From: Candidatus Nitrosopelagicus sp.
Lineage (GTDB): Archaea > Thermoproteota > Nitrososphaeria > Nitrososphaerales > Nitrosopumilaceae
Assembly (NCBI GenBank): GCA_028345195.1
Contig: JAOMCX010000002.1
Coordinates: 79,254 to 143,253, forward strand
Direction of reading: 5' to 3'
DNA: 64,000 nt
The position numbers were made by a program, and so were the translations under genes. Of the stretch, positions 15,937-26,366 are shown piece after piece; the first letter of the stretch is position 1, and each line of letters begins with the position of its first letter. The notes under the pieces are model-generated. The model saw nothing but the letters and a program-made list of their open reading frames with translations. It ran no database searches and was not told the DNA's origin.

Positions 15937-17418
15937 ATGCGAATTAGAGCAGAATCAGTTCTTTCAGGAAAGAAAAAAACTGAGGTTTTATGTGCATTTT
16001 GTTTTGAAGATACAAACGCTCCAATTGGTCTAGAAAAATTAAATAAAAAAATAGACCAGACAATTTTACAATCAGTTAAAGAGATCAATGGAAAAAAAGG
16101 TAAAATTTCAATTATTCATTCGCATAAAGAAATTCTATCAGAAAGAATTTTGATTGCAGGATTAGGTAAAAAAAGTAAACTAACCTCAGATGTAATTAGA
16201 GATGTTGCAGGTATTATCACAAAAAAAATTAATGAATTAAAAATAAAAGAATTTTCAATTATAATTCCTGATAAAACTCCAATTGATAATAATCTAATCA
16301 TATCATCAATAGTAGAAGGTGCAAATCTTTCATTGTATGAGTTTGATTTGTTCAAAAAAGAAAAATCTAACAATAAAAAACCTGATCTAACATTATTAAC
16401 ATCAGATAAAAATGCACAAAAAATAATCAAAGATTCAATTATAATTTCTGATGCAGTTAAATTTACAAGAGATGTTGCAAATCTTCCACCAAATGAATGT
16501 CCTCCAATGAAATTAGGTGAAATAGCAAAGAAGATAGCAAATGAAAATAAAATAAAATGTACAGTATTTTCAAAAAATGAGATTAAATCGAAAGGATTAG
16601 GAGGAGTTACTGCAGTAGGTCAAGGAAGTAAGAATGAACCTAAATTCATAATTTTAGAATATAGAAATGGGAAAAAGGAACAAAAACCAATCCTACTTGT
16701 TGGTAAAGCAGTAACATTTGACACAGGTGGAATTTCCTTAAAACCTGGAGAGAAAATGGATGAAATGAAGTTTGACAAATGCGGCGGGTGTACAGTATTA
16801 GGAATAATGAAAGCAATTTCAGAATTAAAACTTCCAGTTAATGTAGTTGCAATAATTCCATCCGTTGAAAATATGCCAAGTGGAGATGCATTTAGACCCG
16901 GAGATATTATAAAATTATTTAATGGTAAAACTGCCGAAATTTTAAACACAGATGCAGAAGGAAGATTAATTTTAGCAGATGGGCTTGCGTATGGAATAAA
17001 ACACTATCAACCATCATCTGTGATGGATTTTGCAACCTTAACTGGTGCATGTATTGTTGCATTAGGAACTAATGTTGCAGGAATAGTAAGTAACAATGAA
17101 AAACTTGCATCAAGAATTAAAATTTCATCAGCAGAAACTTCAGAAGAAGTTTGGGAATTACCAATAAATGATGATTATATGGATATGGTGAAATCAAAGG
17201 TTGCAGACATCAAAAACCTTGGAATGGGAAGAGCAGCAGGAACGATTACAGCTGCAGCATTTTTAGCAAATTCAGTAGGAAATGTACCTTGGGTACATTT
17301 TGATATTGCTGGAACTGCATGGATTCAACCATCCACTAAAAGTAAATCATACAATTCACATGGTGCAACAGGATTTGGAGTCAGATTAGTCATAAATCAT
17401 CTAATGAATCAAAAATAG
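15937..17418 (+). CDS. pepA: Leucyl aminopeptidase (M17)
   Basis: 493-residue cytosolic metallo-aminopeptidase releasing N-terminal residues from peptides, normally a hexamer with two metal ions. Seen: the N-terminal M17 domain, LVGKAVTFDTGGISLKPG with metal Lys/Asp, MDEMKFDKCGGCTVLG, and the family signature NTDAEGRLILADGLAYG. Length (about 490-500) is standard. Lysine-rich, AT-biased coding matches the rest of the window. Confidence 0.95.
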   Translation: MRIRAESVLSGKKKTEVLCAFCFEDTNAPIGLEKLNKKIDQTILQSVKEINGKKGKISIIHSHKEILSERILIAGLGKKSKLTSDVIRDVAGIITKKINELKIKEFSIIIPDKTPIDNNLIISSIVEGANLSLYEFDLFKKEKSNNKKPDLTLLTSDKNAQKIIKDSIIISDAVKFTRDVANLPPNECPPMKLGEIAKKIANENKIKCTVFSKNEIKSKGLGGVTAVGQGSKNEPKFIILEYRNGKKEQKPILLVGKAVTFDTGGISLKPGEKMDEMKFDKCGGCTVLGIMKAISELKLPVNVVAIIPSVENMPSGDAFRPGDIIKLFNGKTAEILNTDAEGRLILADGLAYGIKHYQPSSVMDFATLTGACIVALGTNVAGIVSNNEKLASRIKISSAETSEEVWELPINDDYMDMVKSKVADIKNLGMGRAAGTITAAAFLANSVGNVPWVHFDIAGTAWIQPSTKSKSYNSHGATGFGVRLVINHLMNQK

Positions 17419-17421
17419 ATT

Positions 17422-17652
17422 CTATTGATTTGTAATTTTTCTAAATATCCAGTTTTTAATTTTCAATAGTGCAATTATCCAGATAAAAATTAGAATCATA
17501 GCAATTAGCACTTTTGCGCCAGAATTAATTAGAGGATCTAAGTTAGTATCACCAGAAAATGATAGAGGTCCAACGAAAACTACCATCAATCCACCTCCAA
17601 TTATAATTAAAACCCACATTACAAAAATAAATGAAAATATTGGTATAGACAT
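17422..17652 (-). CDS. Small two-helix membrane protein
   Basis: 76 residues with two hydrophobic spans (about 3-28 and 47-65) separated by a polar loop (SFSGDTNLDPLINSGAK) and ending in a basic KIKNWIFRKITNQ tail. It overlaps the start side of the preceding glycosyltransferase gene's stop by one base, so it is probably co-expressed with that membrane enzyme. No family recognised. Confidence 0.6.
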   Translation of the reverse strand: MSIPIFSFIFVMWVLIIIGGGLMVVFVGPLSFSGDTNLDPLINSGAKVLIAMILIFIWIIALLKIKNWIFRKITNQ

Positions 17653-18641
17653 TAGATAGTAACTCCCATCATAAATGCAGTAACTATAGCAAGTATTCCA
17701 GAAAATAGTGCTAATTTAAAAATTTCATATCCAATTTGCTTTTCACTAAGAGGTTTTTTTGCAATAAGTAATCTAACTAGAGTAATTGGAGCATGGTTTT
17801 CAGAAGTAGTTTGTAATTTCCAGTCATTAGTATGAGATGTGGGATTTTTTATTTCTCTATGTTCAACAATTTTCTTAACACTTGAAAGAAATAGGAAAGA
17901 ATTAATTATTGCAGGAAGTATTGCTATGGCTGCAATTACTTCTACTCCACCAATTATTGCAATTCCACCATAAGCAGCACCAAAAGTTATTGCACCAGAA
18001 TCACCAGGAAAAACTTTACTTGGGAATTTATGATATTTATAAAATGCAAGTGATGAAAATGCTAAACATAGTGAAATAATTCCTACTTCATAATTTTGTA
18101 ATATGAATAAACATATTGATAATGCAAAAGTTGCAATTGTAATAAATCCACTTGCAACTCCATTTAGAACATCAATTGAATTAATTGTATTACCCATAAT
18201 TGGAATCATGAATACAACTAGTGCCATGTATAATAATGGAATTTGAACTGTACCAAATAATGGGAAAGCGAGATTTGAATCATATGCACCAAGTAAAAGT
18301 ATTGGAGCTGCACAAAATGCAAGAGCTAATGGTTTGAACCATCCACCCATAGTTTTTTTATCATCAATAAGTCCTACAATAAAAGCAAAAAAGGTTGTTA
18401 AGATAACAGCAAGTATTTCAGATATTGGGAAGAAGATATACAAAATAATTAATGATGATTCAATTCCAACAATAATTGATAATCCACCAGGTCTTGCAAC
18501 CATTGTTTTTTCTTTTTTATTTGCATCAACAACAGTAATGTTACGTTTTTCTAAAGCACGTATTACAAAAGGAGTCAACCCATATACTGAAAAAAATGCA
18601 ATGGTAATTGCAATTATTGCTGGGATTATTAGTTGTTCCAA
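17652..18641 (-). CDS. GT4-family polyprenyl-phosphate sugar-1-phosphate transferase
   Basis: 329-residue polytopic membrane enzyme with about ten hydrophobic spans, of the MraY/WecA/GPT family that transfers a UDP-linked HexNAc-1-phosphate to a polyprenyl or dolichyl phosphate, first step of lipid-linked glycan synthesis. Seen: GLIDDKKTMGGWFK with the conserved DDK, NTINSIDVLNGVA matching the NxxN(x)DGxNG motif, and KVFPGDSGAITFGA. In archaea the likely role is AglH-like N-glycan initiation. It abuts the Hel308 gene and lies at the end of the replication operon. Confidence 0.88.
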   Translation of the reverse strand: MEQLIIPAIIAITIAFFSVYGLTPFVIRALEKRNITVVDANKKEKTMVARPGGLSIIVGIESSLIILYIFFPISEILAVILTTFFAFIVGLIDDKKTMGGWFKPLALAFCAAPILLLGAYDSNLAFPLFGTVQIPLLYMALVVFMIPIMGNTINSIDVLNGVASGFITIATFALSICLFILQNYEVGIISLCLAFSSLAFYKYHKFPSKVFPGDSGAITFGAAYGGIAIIGGVEVIAAIAILPAIINSFLFLSSVKKIVEHREIKNPTSHTNDWKLQTTSENHAPITLVRLLIAKKPLSEKQIGYEIFKLALFSGILAIVTAFMMGVTI

Positions 18642-20858
18642 TTATCTGACCTTTTCTACTTGAGACTTGATACTTTTTGCAAGAATTATACCAATTTTAT
18701 CTATTGCTGCTAACTTCTCAAGTGGTGCTTTTTTGAGCAAAGTTTTGTTTTTGTAGCCATTTTTGTACAAAATTTGGGCACGAACTCGTCCAATTTGTTT
18801 AATTTTTACTAATTCAAGATATTTCTCTGGAACACCGTGAACTATTTGCATTCTAAGTAAATCTAATTCATCTATAAGATTCTGATATTCAGATACAATC
18901 TTTTTTTGCTCATTTTCTTTGGCATAATCTCTCCAAAATTTAACAATCTCTGTAAATGTATAAGCCAAATCTTTTGCATTTTCTTTAATATAGAATATGT
19001 CACCAGGTTCAGCATCAAAATGTTCTGACATATCCTGATAAGTCATAGCATCAATCCATTTGTAAAGAATTAAGAGACTTTTGAAACAATCTTCACTTGA
19101 GAAATTTTGTTGCCTGTATAATTTTTCATTTTTATTAATTAGATCATCCATAGATTCTTGATATTTATCAGGTACTGGATACTGTGAATAAAATTCAGGA
19201 AGATTTGTAATCATATGTAATATTCCAAATGTATGTTTTGTTCCTCTAACATAATCTTCAATATAATCAGTCATATCAAAAGCTGTTTTTGGATCAATTC
19301 TTAAATAAAAAACTCTAATACCAAATTTTGTAGGTTCAAAACCATTTTCATCTGTTATCATTCCATATTCTTTTAATTTTTCAAGCTGCTTTGTTACTTT
19401 TTTTTCTAATATAGAATCATCTGAAAGTTGATATGCAGCAAAAGTTTGTGAAAAGAATTTTATTATTTTTTCATATGATGTTGGATTAAATTTAGATGCA
19501 GTGTAAATAAATCCAAGTAAATTTATTCGCAAAGAACTATCTTCATCTAAAGTTTTTGATTCTAATGGTTCAGGTTCACCATCAACATAATGTTCTAATA
19601 TTTCATCAGGATATCCTTTTGAGATAATTATTGATTCACCCATATCGTCATATTGTGGTCGTCCAGCTCTTCCACACATTTGTTTATATTCTAAAATACT
19701 AATTTTTTCTAAACCATTACTTGTATATCTCATAACACTTGGAATTACAACTCTACGTGCAGGTAAATTTACACCCGCAGCTAAAGTAGGAGTTGCAGTT
19801 AAGAATTTTATGTGTCTATTTTTATATTCAGTTTCAATTATTGTACGACATCTTTGATCAAGTCCTGCATGATGAAATGCTGTGCCATTTTTTACCATTT
19901 GTGCCAATTCAGTAGTTAATTTTGTATTATCATAACTATCTTTTGGAAGAATTTTCTTTGAAATTTTTTCTAATTCTTTTCTTTGATTTTCATTAAGCAT
20001 TTTTACAACATCTCGTCCAGCCTCTTTTGCCCATGCTACAGCATTTTTTCTCGTCATTGCAAATATCAAGCACTGATCTCCATTGTCAACAGTATCCAAT
20101 CCTAAACCAATCCAATCTTTTTGATGTCTAGATTCTTGACGGTCATTTGTGAGATTACCTTCAGTTTCGTCTCTATCTTGATTTGTTATGATATGCCGAC
20201 TGTAAACGGCTTCAGATAATGGAACACGTCTAAATGTACTTTCAACTAATTCACAATCTAACCAGTCTGCAAGTTCATCACTGTTTGATATTGTTGCACT
20301 AAGTCCAATAATTCTAGGCGGATTTTTTCCAATAAAGCCAGATCTAAGTCGAGTTAGAACAATTTCTAGTGTCGGACCTCTTGTATCATCACCAATTAGA
20401 TGAATCTCATCAGAAACTACCAAACCTATGTCATAAATCCAATCTTGTTGAAATGCCATATTTGCATCCATACTTTCGTTTGTAAGAAATATTACATCTG
20501 CATCTTCTAATTTTTCTTTTTTTTCTTTTGAATCTCCAGTAGATAATGCAACTTTTATTTTTCTACCAAGACTTAATTTTTCAAGTTTTTTAAACTCTTC
20601 AAATTTTTCACTGGTTAATGCACGTAACGGAGTTAGATAGATAACTTTGGTTTTATGTTTTGAAAGATGTGATAAAATCGCCAACATAGCAATGAGTGTT
20701 TTTCCACTTGCAGTAGGTATTGTAATTAAAAAATTTTTTTTGTCATCAAATAGTCCTGCCTTTACAGATTGTTCTTGTGGTTCAAAAAGTTCTTTGTAAC
20801 CTTCAGAGGTTAGAAAATCAATTACTTTAGGTTCTAAATCAAGTTTACTTACTTTCAT
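18642..20858 (-). CDS. hel308: Hel308-type superfamily 2 DNA helicase
   Basis: 738-residue Ski2-like 3'-5' DNA helicase thought to act on stalled forks and in recombination. Seen: Q-motif region FEPQEQSVKAG, Walker A PTASGKT (48-54), SDEIHLIGD (motif II), LSATISN (III), TPTLAAGVNLPARRV (V) and YKQMCGRAGRPQYD (VI), then a winged helix, ratchet domain and a C-terminal helix-hairpin-helix region (IKQIGRVRAQILYKNG). Overlaps mcm by four bases. The coupling to GINS and MCM supports a replication role. Confidence 0.93.
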   Translation of the reverse strand: MKVSKLDLEPKVIDFLTSEGYKELFEPQEQSVKAGLFDDKKNFLITIPTASGKTLIAMLAILSHLSKHKTKVIYLTPLRALTSEKFEEFKKLEKLSLGRKIKVALSTGDSKEKKEKLEDADVIFLTNESMDANMAFQQDWIYDIGLVVSDEIHLIGDDTRGPTLEIVLTRLRSGFIGKNPPRIIGLSATISNSDELADWLDCELVESTFRRVPLSEAVYSRHIITNQDRDETEGNLTNDRQESRHQKDWIGLGLDTVDNGDQCLIFAMTRKNAVAWAKEAGRDVVKMLNENQRKELEKISKKILPKDSYDNTKLTTELAQMVKNGTAFHHAGLDQRCRTIIETEYKNRHIKFLTATPTLAAGVNLPARRVVIPSVMRYTSNGLEKISILEYKQMCGRAGRPQYDDMGESIIISKGYPDEILEHYVDGEPEPLESKTLDEDSSLRINLLGFIYTASKFNPTSYEKIIKFFSQTFAAYQLSDDSILEKKVTKQLEKLKEYGMITDENGFEPTKFGIRVFYLRIDPKTAFDMTDYIEDYVRGTKHTFGILHMITNLPEFYSQYPVPDKYQESMDDLINKNEKLYRQQNFSSEDCFKSLLILYKWIDAMTYQDMSEHFDAEPGDIFYIKENAKDLAYTFTEIVKFWRDYAKENEQKKIVSEYQNLIDELDLLRMQIVHGVPEKYLELVKIKQIGRVRAQILYKNGYKNKTLLKKAPLEKLAAIDKIGIILAKSIKSQVEKVR

Positions 20859-22936
20859 ACTATGTTATAATGACCAGGTTTTGACTCATAAATAGATGAG
20901 TCTCTAGCCATCTTTCGAATAAAGTTTTTAGATTCTTCTTCAGTAAACTTTTCAGTCTTTGTTAGTTCTTCTACAAGTTGTTTTTCATCAACAGGAGCCT
21001 TGTGTTCACCTTCTAGTGATTTCATTATATCCATAAATAACTGCATTTTTGATACTTCACTTCTAGGTCGTCCTTGTAGCACACCAAGATCCACTTTACC
21101 AGTATTGACATCAATCCCTGCTACCTCAAACATACCTTGTAATAGATCAATTGCACGCTGAGCATCTTCAGCCTCAACCTGAGTTTTTAATAGTAGACGT
21201 GCACGTGCAGTTGCCAATCTAATCAAACCCTCCAATTGTCTAGGAGTAACAGTAATCATTTCTTCAGCCTCAACTGTTCTCATTTTCATATAATAATCAA
21301 GAATTATCTCTTCAGCCTCTTTTGTTAGGGTTGGATTAATTCTTTTTACATATGCAAGATATTTCGTTAATGTTTCAGAATCAATTAGAGATTTTTTATC
21401 AATCCCGGTTGGTGTGTGTAAATTAATAATATGTTTAGCAATTTTTGTATCTTTTTCTTTTGATGGTTTGTCACGTACTACAAAAATTAAATCAAAACGA
21501 GTTAGTAATGGAACTGGGAGGTTAACATTTTCTGTGATATTTTTGAAGGGATCATATTTTCCATACATCGGGTTTGCAGCTGCAAGGATAGATGTTCGTG
21601 CGTTTAATGTCGCAACAATTCCACCTTTAGAAATACTTGCAGTTTGTTGTTCCATAACCTCATGCAATGCACTTCTATCTTCAGTTTTCATTTTATCAAA
21701 TTCGTCAATACATACCAATCCTTGATCACCAAGTACGGTTGCACCTGCTTCTAGCATGAAAATTCCATTTGTATCTCTAACAACTGCAGCAGTTAAACCA
21801 GCAGCAGTAGAACCCCTTCCTGAAGTGTATAATCCCCGAGGAGCAACTCTAACACAAAATTTTAACATCTCACTTTTTGCAGTACCAGGATCACCAACTA
21901 AGAATATGTTGATATCACCTCTAATCTTACTTCCATCCTCTAGTTCTCTTTGCGTAGAACCAGCCATGAGTAACAAAATAGATTCTTTGATCATTTCATG
22001 ACCTGTAATGTGAGGTGCATACGAATCAATCAATTGTTGATACAAATCAGGACTCTTGGATAATGATTTAATCATTTTTTCATCTTCGGATGAAATTTCT
22101 TCTCGTTGTATTTTTCTTGATTTTTTATCCTTTTTACCACCACCTAAGAATTCTACATTATTTCCATCTAATCGTAATCGGTACAATGGACTACTGTTTT
22201 TTGATACACCACTCATTTTCTCTTGTTCAATTCTTACTACTCCTGTAAGGACTACTCTATCACCAGGTCTAGCATTATCTACCAAATCTTGTTTTACAGT
22301 AACATCCAGATAATGAGGTAACTGACCAGGTGGAAGATCCTCAGGTAATTCTTGCAGACGTACAAACTGTACATCAATAAAACGGCTAGATTCAGGCTCA
22401 ACACCAAGTTCTCTATGAGCACACTTTGGATTTGAACATTGCACAGGGGAGTTTAGAGATAAACCATGTCCAAGAAGTACATCAGTTCTATGACCTTCCG
22501 GACAAACAAAGACTAATTCTTTCGCAAGAGGTTTTACTTCAGATGCTCGTAACACCATTCCAGAAACACTGGTTATTTTTCCAATAACTTCAGCATTGAT
22601 TTGACGTAAACTTCGTTGTACAGGATAATTTGCAATTCGCGCTCTAATTTCATGTTCGATTTTTTTCGCATATTTTGGAAAACGTTCTTGTAAGATCTCT
22701 TTGATCGCTCTTGAAAAGGCTTCTAGAATTGAATCAGGGTTTTCATGGAATACAGATTCAATGTCAGGATGCAATACAAGATCATTATAATCAACATTGA
22801 TGAATTTTGATTTTGAGGGCATCATATTATCAATATCATCGACATATCGGAAATTTCCTTTTTCATTCTTAAACTCTAGTAAAAATTTTTTTACATAGTC
22901 AGATAATGCAGATTCTGTTTGTGTTTCAAGCGTCAT
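20855..22936 (-). CDS. mcm: Replicative helicase MCM
   Basis: 693-residue AAA+ helicase that unwinds DNA at the fork as a hexamer. Seen: N-terminal domain with zinc ligands C145, H149, C167 and C172, Walker A GDPGTAKS (348-355), Walker B CIDEFDKM, sensor-1 AAANPMYGKYD, arginine finger LTRFDLIF, and a C-terminal winged helix. Length fits archaeal MCMs. Overlaps the GINS gene by four bases upstream and hel308 by four downstream, so the three are translationally coupled. Confidence 0.98.
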   Translation of the reverse strand: MTLETQTESALSDYVKKFLLEFKNEKGNFRYVDDIDNMMPSKSKFINVDYNDLVLHPDIESVFHENPDSILEAFSRAIKEILQERFPKYAKKIEHEIRARIANYPVQRSLRQINAEVIGKITSVSGMVLRASEVKPLAKELVFVCPEGHRTDVLLGHGLSLNSPVQCSNPKCAHRELGVEPESSRFIDVQFVRLQELPEDLPPGQLPHYLDVTVKQDLVDNARPGDRVVLTGVVRIEQEKMSGVSKNSSPLYRLRLDGNNVEFLGGGKKDKKSRKIQREEISSEDEKMIKSLSKSPDLYQQLIDSYAPHITGHEMIKESILLLMAGSTQRELEDGSKIRGDINIFLVGDPGTAKSEMLKFCVRVAPRGLYTSGRGSTAAGLTAAVVRDTNGIFMLEAGATVLGDQGLVCIDEFDKMKTEDRSALHEVMEQQTASISKGGIVATLNARTSILAAANPMYGKYDPFKNITENVNLPVPLLTRFDLIFVVRDKPSKEKDTKIAKHIINLHTPTGIDKKSLIDSETLTKYLAYVKRINPTLTKEAEEIILDYYMKMRTVEAEEMITVTPRQLEGLIRLATARARLLLKTQVEAEDAQRAIDLLQGMFEVAGIDVNTGKVDLGVLQGRPRSEVSKMQLFMDIMKSLEGEHKAPVDEKQLVEELTKTEKFTEEESKNFIRKMARDSSIYESKPGHYNIV

Positions 22937-23448
22937 TTCTTTTTACCCAATATTTGTTCTTTAAATGCAAGACTAGCATTATGTATCTGATTATAATATA
23001 CTTCTTCTTCTACACTTAGTTTTGACGAAAGGTCAGAAGTGAGTTTAGACGAATCTGCTAATCTAACTATTTTACCTTGTCTGATTCTGACTAGTTGATT
23101 CAACATACTTTCTGCTTTATCAAAATCAACAGTTTCGAGTTTTTTGAGATATGCGTTAAGTTTTATGTAAAAATGTTTTTCTAATGTTGCAAGTGAATCT
23201 TCATCTGCAATATCTTCTTTGACCTTTGCTTGCTTTAGTTCTTTAATCATATCCTGTTCATGTAAAATTACATGTTTATCAGATTCTAAGATATTAGCAA
23301 CCCATCTAGGGATGTTCATCATTTCATTTTCTTTTCCTTCTATCTGTACACCAGATACGTCCATCTTTAGGTCATGTTTGAATTCGACTTTAACGTCTTC
23401 CAGACCATATCCTATCGAATGAACTTTGATTACATCTTCTAATTCCAA
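22933..23448 (-). CDS. GINS complex subunit (Gins23-like)
   Basis: 171 residues. The N-terminal small beta domain ends with MNIPRWVANILES (about 44-56), the hallmark of Psf2/Psf3-type GINS subunits, followed by a helical A domain with LNQLVRIRQGKIVRLA. GINS links MCM to the polymerase side of the fork. Start is TTG 23448: an in-frame TGA lies just upstream, and a TATA box (ccataaatc on the minus strand, 23471-23479) is centred about 26 bases before it, fitting a leaderless mRNA. Heads the GINS-MCM-Hel308 operon. Confidence 0.87.
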   Translation of the reverse strand: MELEDVIKVHSIGYGLEDVKVEFKHDLKMDVSGVQIEGKENEMMNIPRWVANILESDKHVILHEQDMIKELKQAKVKEDIADEDSLATLEKHFYIKLNAYLKKLETVDFDKAESMLNQLVRIRQGKIVRLADSSKLTSDLSSKLSVEEEVYYNQIHNASLAFKEQILGKKK

Positions 23449-23470
23449 TATTGATCACACACCTTTCAGG

Positions 23471-23479
23471 GATTTATGG
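23471..23479 (-). promoter_or_regulatory. GINS-MCM operon TATA box
   Basis: gatttatgg on the plus strand (CCATAAATC on the minus strand), centred about 26 bases before the TTG start of the GINS gene. It supports the non-ATG start. Confidence 0.5.
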
Positions 23480-23565
23480 ACAGCGATCGATCAATTTTCT
23501 CGACAATTAGCTTTGATCATTTGATCCTTCTAGGCATTTATTAATAACAAAATGAGTTTGCAACT

Positions 23566-24522
23566 ATGACAATTTCAGATATTATGTGGGTAGAGAAGTA
23601 TAGACCAAAGAAAATCTCAGAAATAGTTAATCAGAAAGATATCAAAGGTAGTCTATCTGCATTACTCAAAAATCAAGAAGAGATGCCACATTTACTATTT
23701 TCAGGTTCTGCAGGAGTTGGAAAGACTACCACGGCAATATGCATTTCTAAAGAAATTTTGGGAGATAAATGGAAAGACTACACATTAGAACTCAATGCAT
23801 CGGATGAAAGAGGAATAAACATGGTAAGAGAACGTGTAAAGAAATTCTCAAGATTTGCAGGACTCGATACTGAAATTCCATTTAAGATAATAATTTTGGA
23901 TGAAGCAGATGAGATGACATCAGATGCTCAAACAGCATTGAGAAGAATAATAGAGGATACAGCAAAATTTTGTAGATTTATTTTGATTGCAAATAATATT
24001 TCAAAAATTATTAATCCAATTCAGAGTAGATGTGCAATTTTCAAATTCTCACAAATTGATGAAAAAGAGATTACTACACATCTAAAAGCTGTATTAAAAA
24101 AAGAGAAAGGAAAGGCTGATGAGAAAGGTCTAAAGGAAATTGCAGAATATGCAGGGGGGGACCTAAGACATGCAATTAATTTGTTACAAACTGCTGCAAG
24201 TACAGGCGATATTTCTCAAGATAGTGTGAAGGCTGCGGCTGGATTAACAAAAACAAATGATGTAGATGATGTTCTGAAGTTAGCAGTTTCGGGAAAGATT
24301 CAAGATTCTAGAAATAAAATGATTGAATTGGTAAAAGTTTATGGGATGTCAGAATCTGATTTTCTAAAATATATCAATCAAGCATTATTTTCTGGAAAAT
24401 ACGAAAACCTAGAAGAATTATCACAAATTATAGCAAAATATGATTATAGAATTTTGGTTGGTTCTAATCCAGAAATTCAATTGTCGGCAATGCTTGCAGA
24501 GTTAGGAAAATTTTCTAAATAA
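23566..24522 (+). CDS. rfcS: Replication factor C small subunit
   Basis: 318-residue AAA+ clamp-loader subunit that opens the PCNA ring. Seen: WVEKYRPKKISEI (8-20), Walker A SGSAGVGKTT (46-55), Walker B IILDEADEM, RRIIEDTAKFCRF, sensor/SRC motif QSRCAIFKF, and GGDLRHAINLLQ. Length fits RfcS. It is divergent from the GINS-MCM operon across a 117-base intergenic region containing GATCGATC-type short palindromes. Confidence 0.97.
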   Translation: MTISDIMWVEKYRPKKISEIVNQKDIKGSLSALLKNQEEMPHLLFSGSAGVGKTTTAICISKEILGDKWKDYTLELNASDERGINMVRERVKKFSRFAGLDTEIPFKIIILDEADEMTSDAQTALRRIIEDTAKFCRFILIANNISKIINPIQSRCAIFKFSQIDEKEITTHLKAVLKKEKGKADEKGLKEIAEYAGGDLRHAINLLQTAASTGDISQDSVKAAAGLTKTNDVDDVLKLAVSGKIQDSRNKMIELVKVYGMSESDFLKYINQALFSGKYENLEELSQIIAKYDYRILVGSNPEIQLSAMLAELGKFSK

Positions 24523-24813
24523 TTAAAAACCCTCAGGTGGTTTTTGGACAAACACATTACAAACTAACGCATCAGTGTTCTCGTCCCTATACTGAACATT
24601 ACAAGAAACAAATTTACCCTTTAATGCACGCTCTAAATCTTCAGGAGTTGTTTCCTTGTATTCAGGATTTTCAGGATTATCAATTTTAGATATTATAATT
24701 TTTTCAAGTTTACCATACTGTTCTTGATTATCTTTTCTATAATGAGTTACATCTAATTCAAATGCATTTCCAGAAATGCATCTTACAACCGGTCCTCCAA
24801 TTCCATCACCCAT
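24523..24813 (-). CDS. Conserved-looking hypothetical protein
   Basis: 96 residues, acidic, with no signal peptide or membrane span. Notable are the N-terminal GDGIGGPVVRCISG and two Cys in the C-terminal strand region (VSCNVQYRD, LVCNVFVQ). It abuts the rfcS stop tail-to-tail. The alternating hydrophobic pattern suggests a small beta-rich fold. I do not recognise the family. Confidence 0.6.
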   Translation of the reverse strand: MGDGIGGPVVRCISGNAFELDVTHYRKDNQEQYGKLEKIIISKIDNPENPEYKETTPEDLERALKGKFVSCNVQYRDENTDALVCNVFVQKPPEGF

Positions 24814-24867
24814 GTATAATTACAGGATAATACTGGTATAAATTTCAAAATAAAATTAAAATTTAAA

Positions 24868-24951
24868 CGCCGAGAGAGGGATTTGAACCCCCGCGTTCTT
24901 GCGAACACAGGCTCTCAAGGCCCGCGCCCTACCAGGCTAGGCGACCTCGGC
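24868..24951 (-). tRNA. tRNA-Ser (TGA anticodon)
   Basis: Minus-strand class II tRNA: acceptor GCCGAGG/TCTCGGC, anticodon stem CGGGC/GCCTG with loop CTTGAGA giving anticodon TGA (UCA codon), a long variable arm with a TTC-GCAA-GAA hairpin, T arm GGGGG-TTCAAAT-CCCCC and discriminator G, the serine pattern. CCA is not encoded. Confidence 0.96.
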
Positions 24952-25081
24952 AAAAATTAGTGGTAAATACTGCTTAAAATTTGTAAGTATCTAAAAGAAG
25001 AATTGGAAATAAAGAATTTTACGATTATTTTTAATTGAGGATATGTAGATTCTAATAAGCAGATTGTAATTTTATAAAATT

Positions 25082-25609
<528 letters not shown>

Positions 25610-25700
25610 TTAAAGCTAGACAAAATTAGTAGTGACTAAACATAATTTATCAAAATTTTGTAAATATCTACGTTCATATCTTTTCACATTAAATTACATC

Positions 25701-26366
25701 ATGGACATTATCAAATACGATATCTACAGTGGTCCAAATATTGGAATTTACAGTACAGTGAATGATGAATTTGTATTTTTGCCAAGAGGATTTGCGGATG
25801 GAAAATCTGAAAAATTATCAGAATATCTAGAAGTAAAGCCATTAGAGATATCAGTTGCAAACGCCAGAGTATTGGGAATTTTGATGGTAGTCAATAATCA
25901 TGGAATAATTATACCAAGTACATGTTCAGAAGGAGAGTTTAATCACATTAAGGAAAATACAAATCTCAATGTAGAAATTTTAGATGTAAAAAATAATGCA
26001 CTTGGAAATATGATGAGTGTGAATGATAAAGGAGGGGTAGTTTCACCATTAATCCCAAAAGAAGATTTACAGAAAATACAAGATGTGTTAGATATAGAAG
26101 TAATGCAGAGTAAAATTGCAGGATTTCAACAAGTAGGTGCAGTAATGGCAACATCAGAAAAAGGAACTATAGTACATCCAGAAACTGACGAGGAAGATAT
26201 GAAAACCATTAATAATTTGCTAGGAGGAAATATTGAAGCTGCAACAATTAATGGAGGAATACCGTTTGTGTCATCAGGAATATTAGCAAATAAGAATTCA
26301 GTAGTTGTTGGTTCATTAACAAACGGACCAGAAATAATGATGCTTACCAGAGCGTTTCTACATTAA
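25701..26366 (+). CDS. Translation initiation factor aIF6
   Basis: 222-residue factor that binds the large ribosomal subunit and prevents premature subunit joining. Seen: repeated pentein-fold units, each with a hydrophobic strand followed by G-x-x-ATS/NDKG motifs (GNMMSVNDKGGVVSP, GAVMATSEKGTIVHP, NGGIPFVSSGILANKNS). Length matches archaeal aIF6. The frame runs open from 25632, but the family begins at ATG 25701 (MDIIKYDIYSGPNIG). Tail-to-tail overlap of nine bases with hisS. Confidence 0.95.
   Translation: MDIIKYDIYSGPNIGIYSTVNDEFVFLPRGFADGKSEKLSEYLEVKPLEISVANARVLGILMVVNNHGIIIPSTCSEGEFNHIKENTNLNVEILDVKNNALGNMMSVNDKGGVVSPLIPKEDLQKIQDVLDIEVMQSKIAGFQQVGAVMATSEKGTIVHPETDEEDMKTINNLLGGNIEAATINGGIPFVSSGILANKNSVVVGSLTNGPEIMMLTRAFLH

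Noticed and set aside
24952..25081. Longest gene-free stretch (about 130 bases) examined for a small RNA or gene.
   Set aside because: No stable hairpin, C/D-box pair, promoter-start pair or small reading frame could be supported by eye.
25632..25700. N-terminal extension of aIF6.
   Set aside because: The family begins at ATG 25701; the extension is low-complexity and lies in the promoter area.
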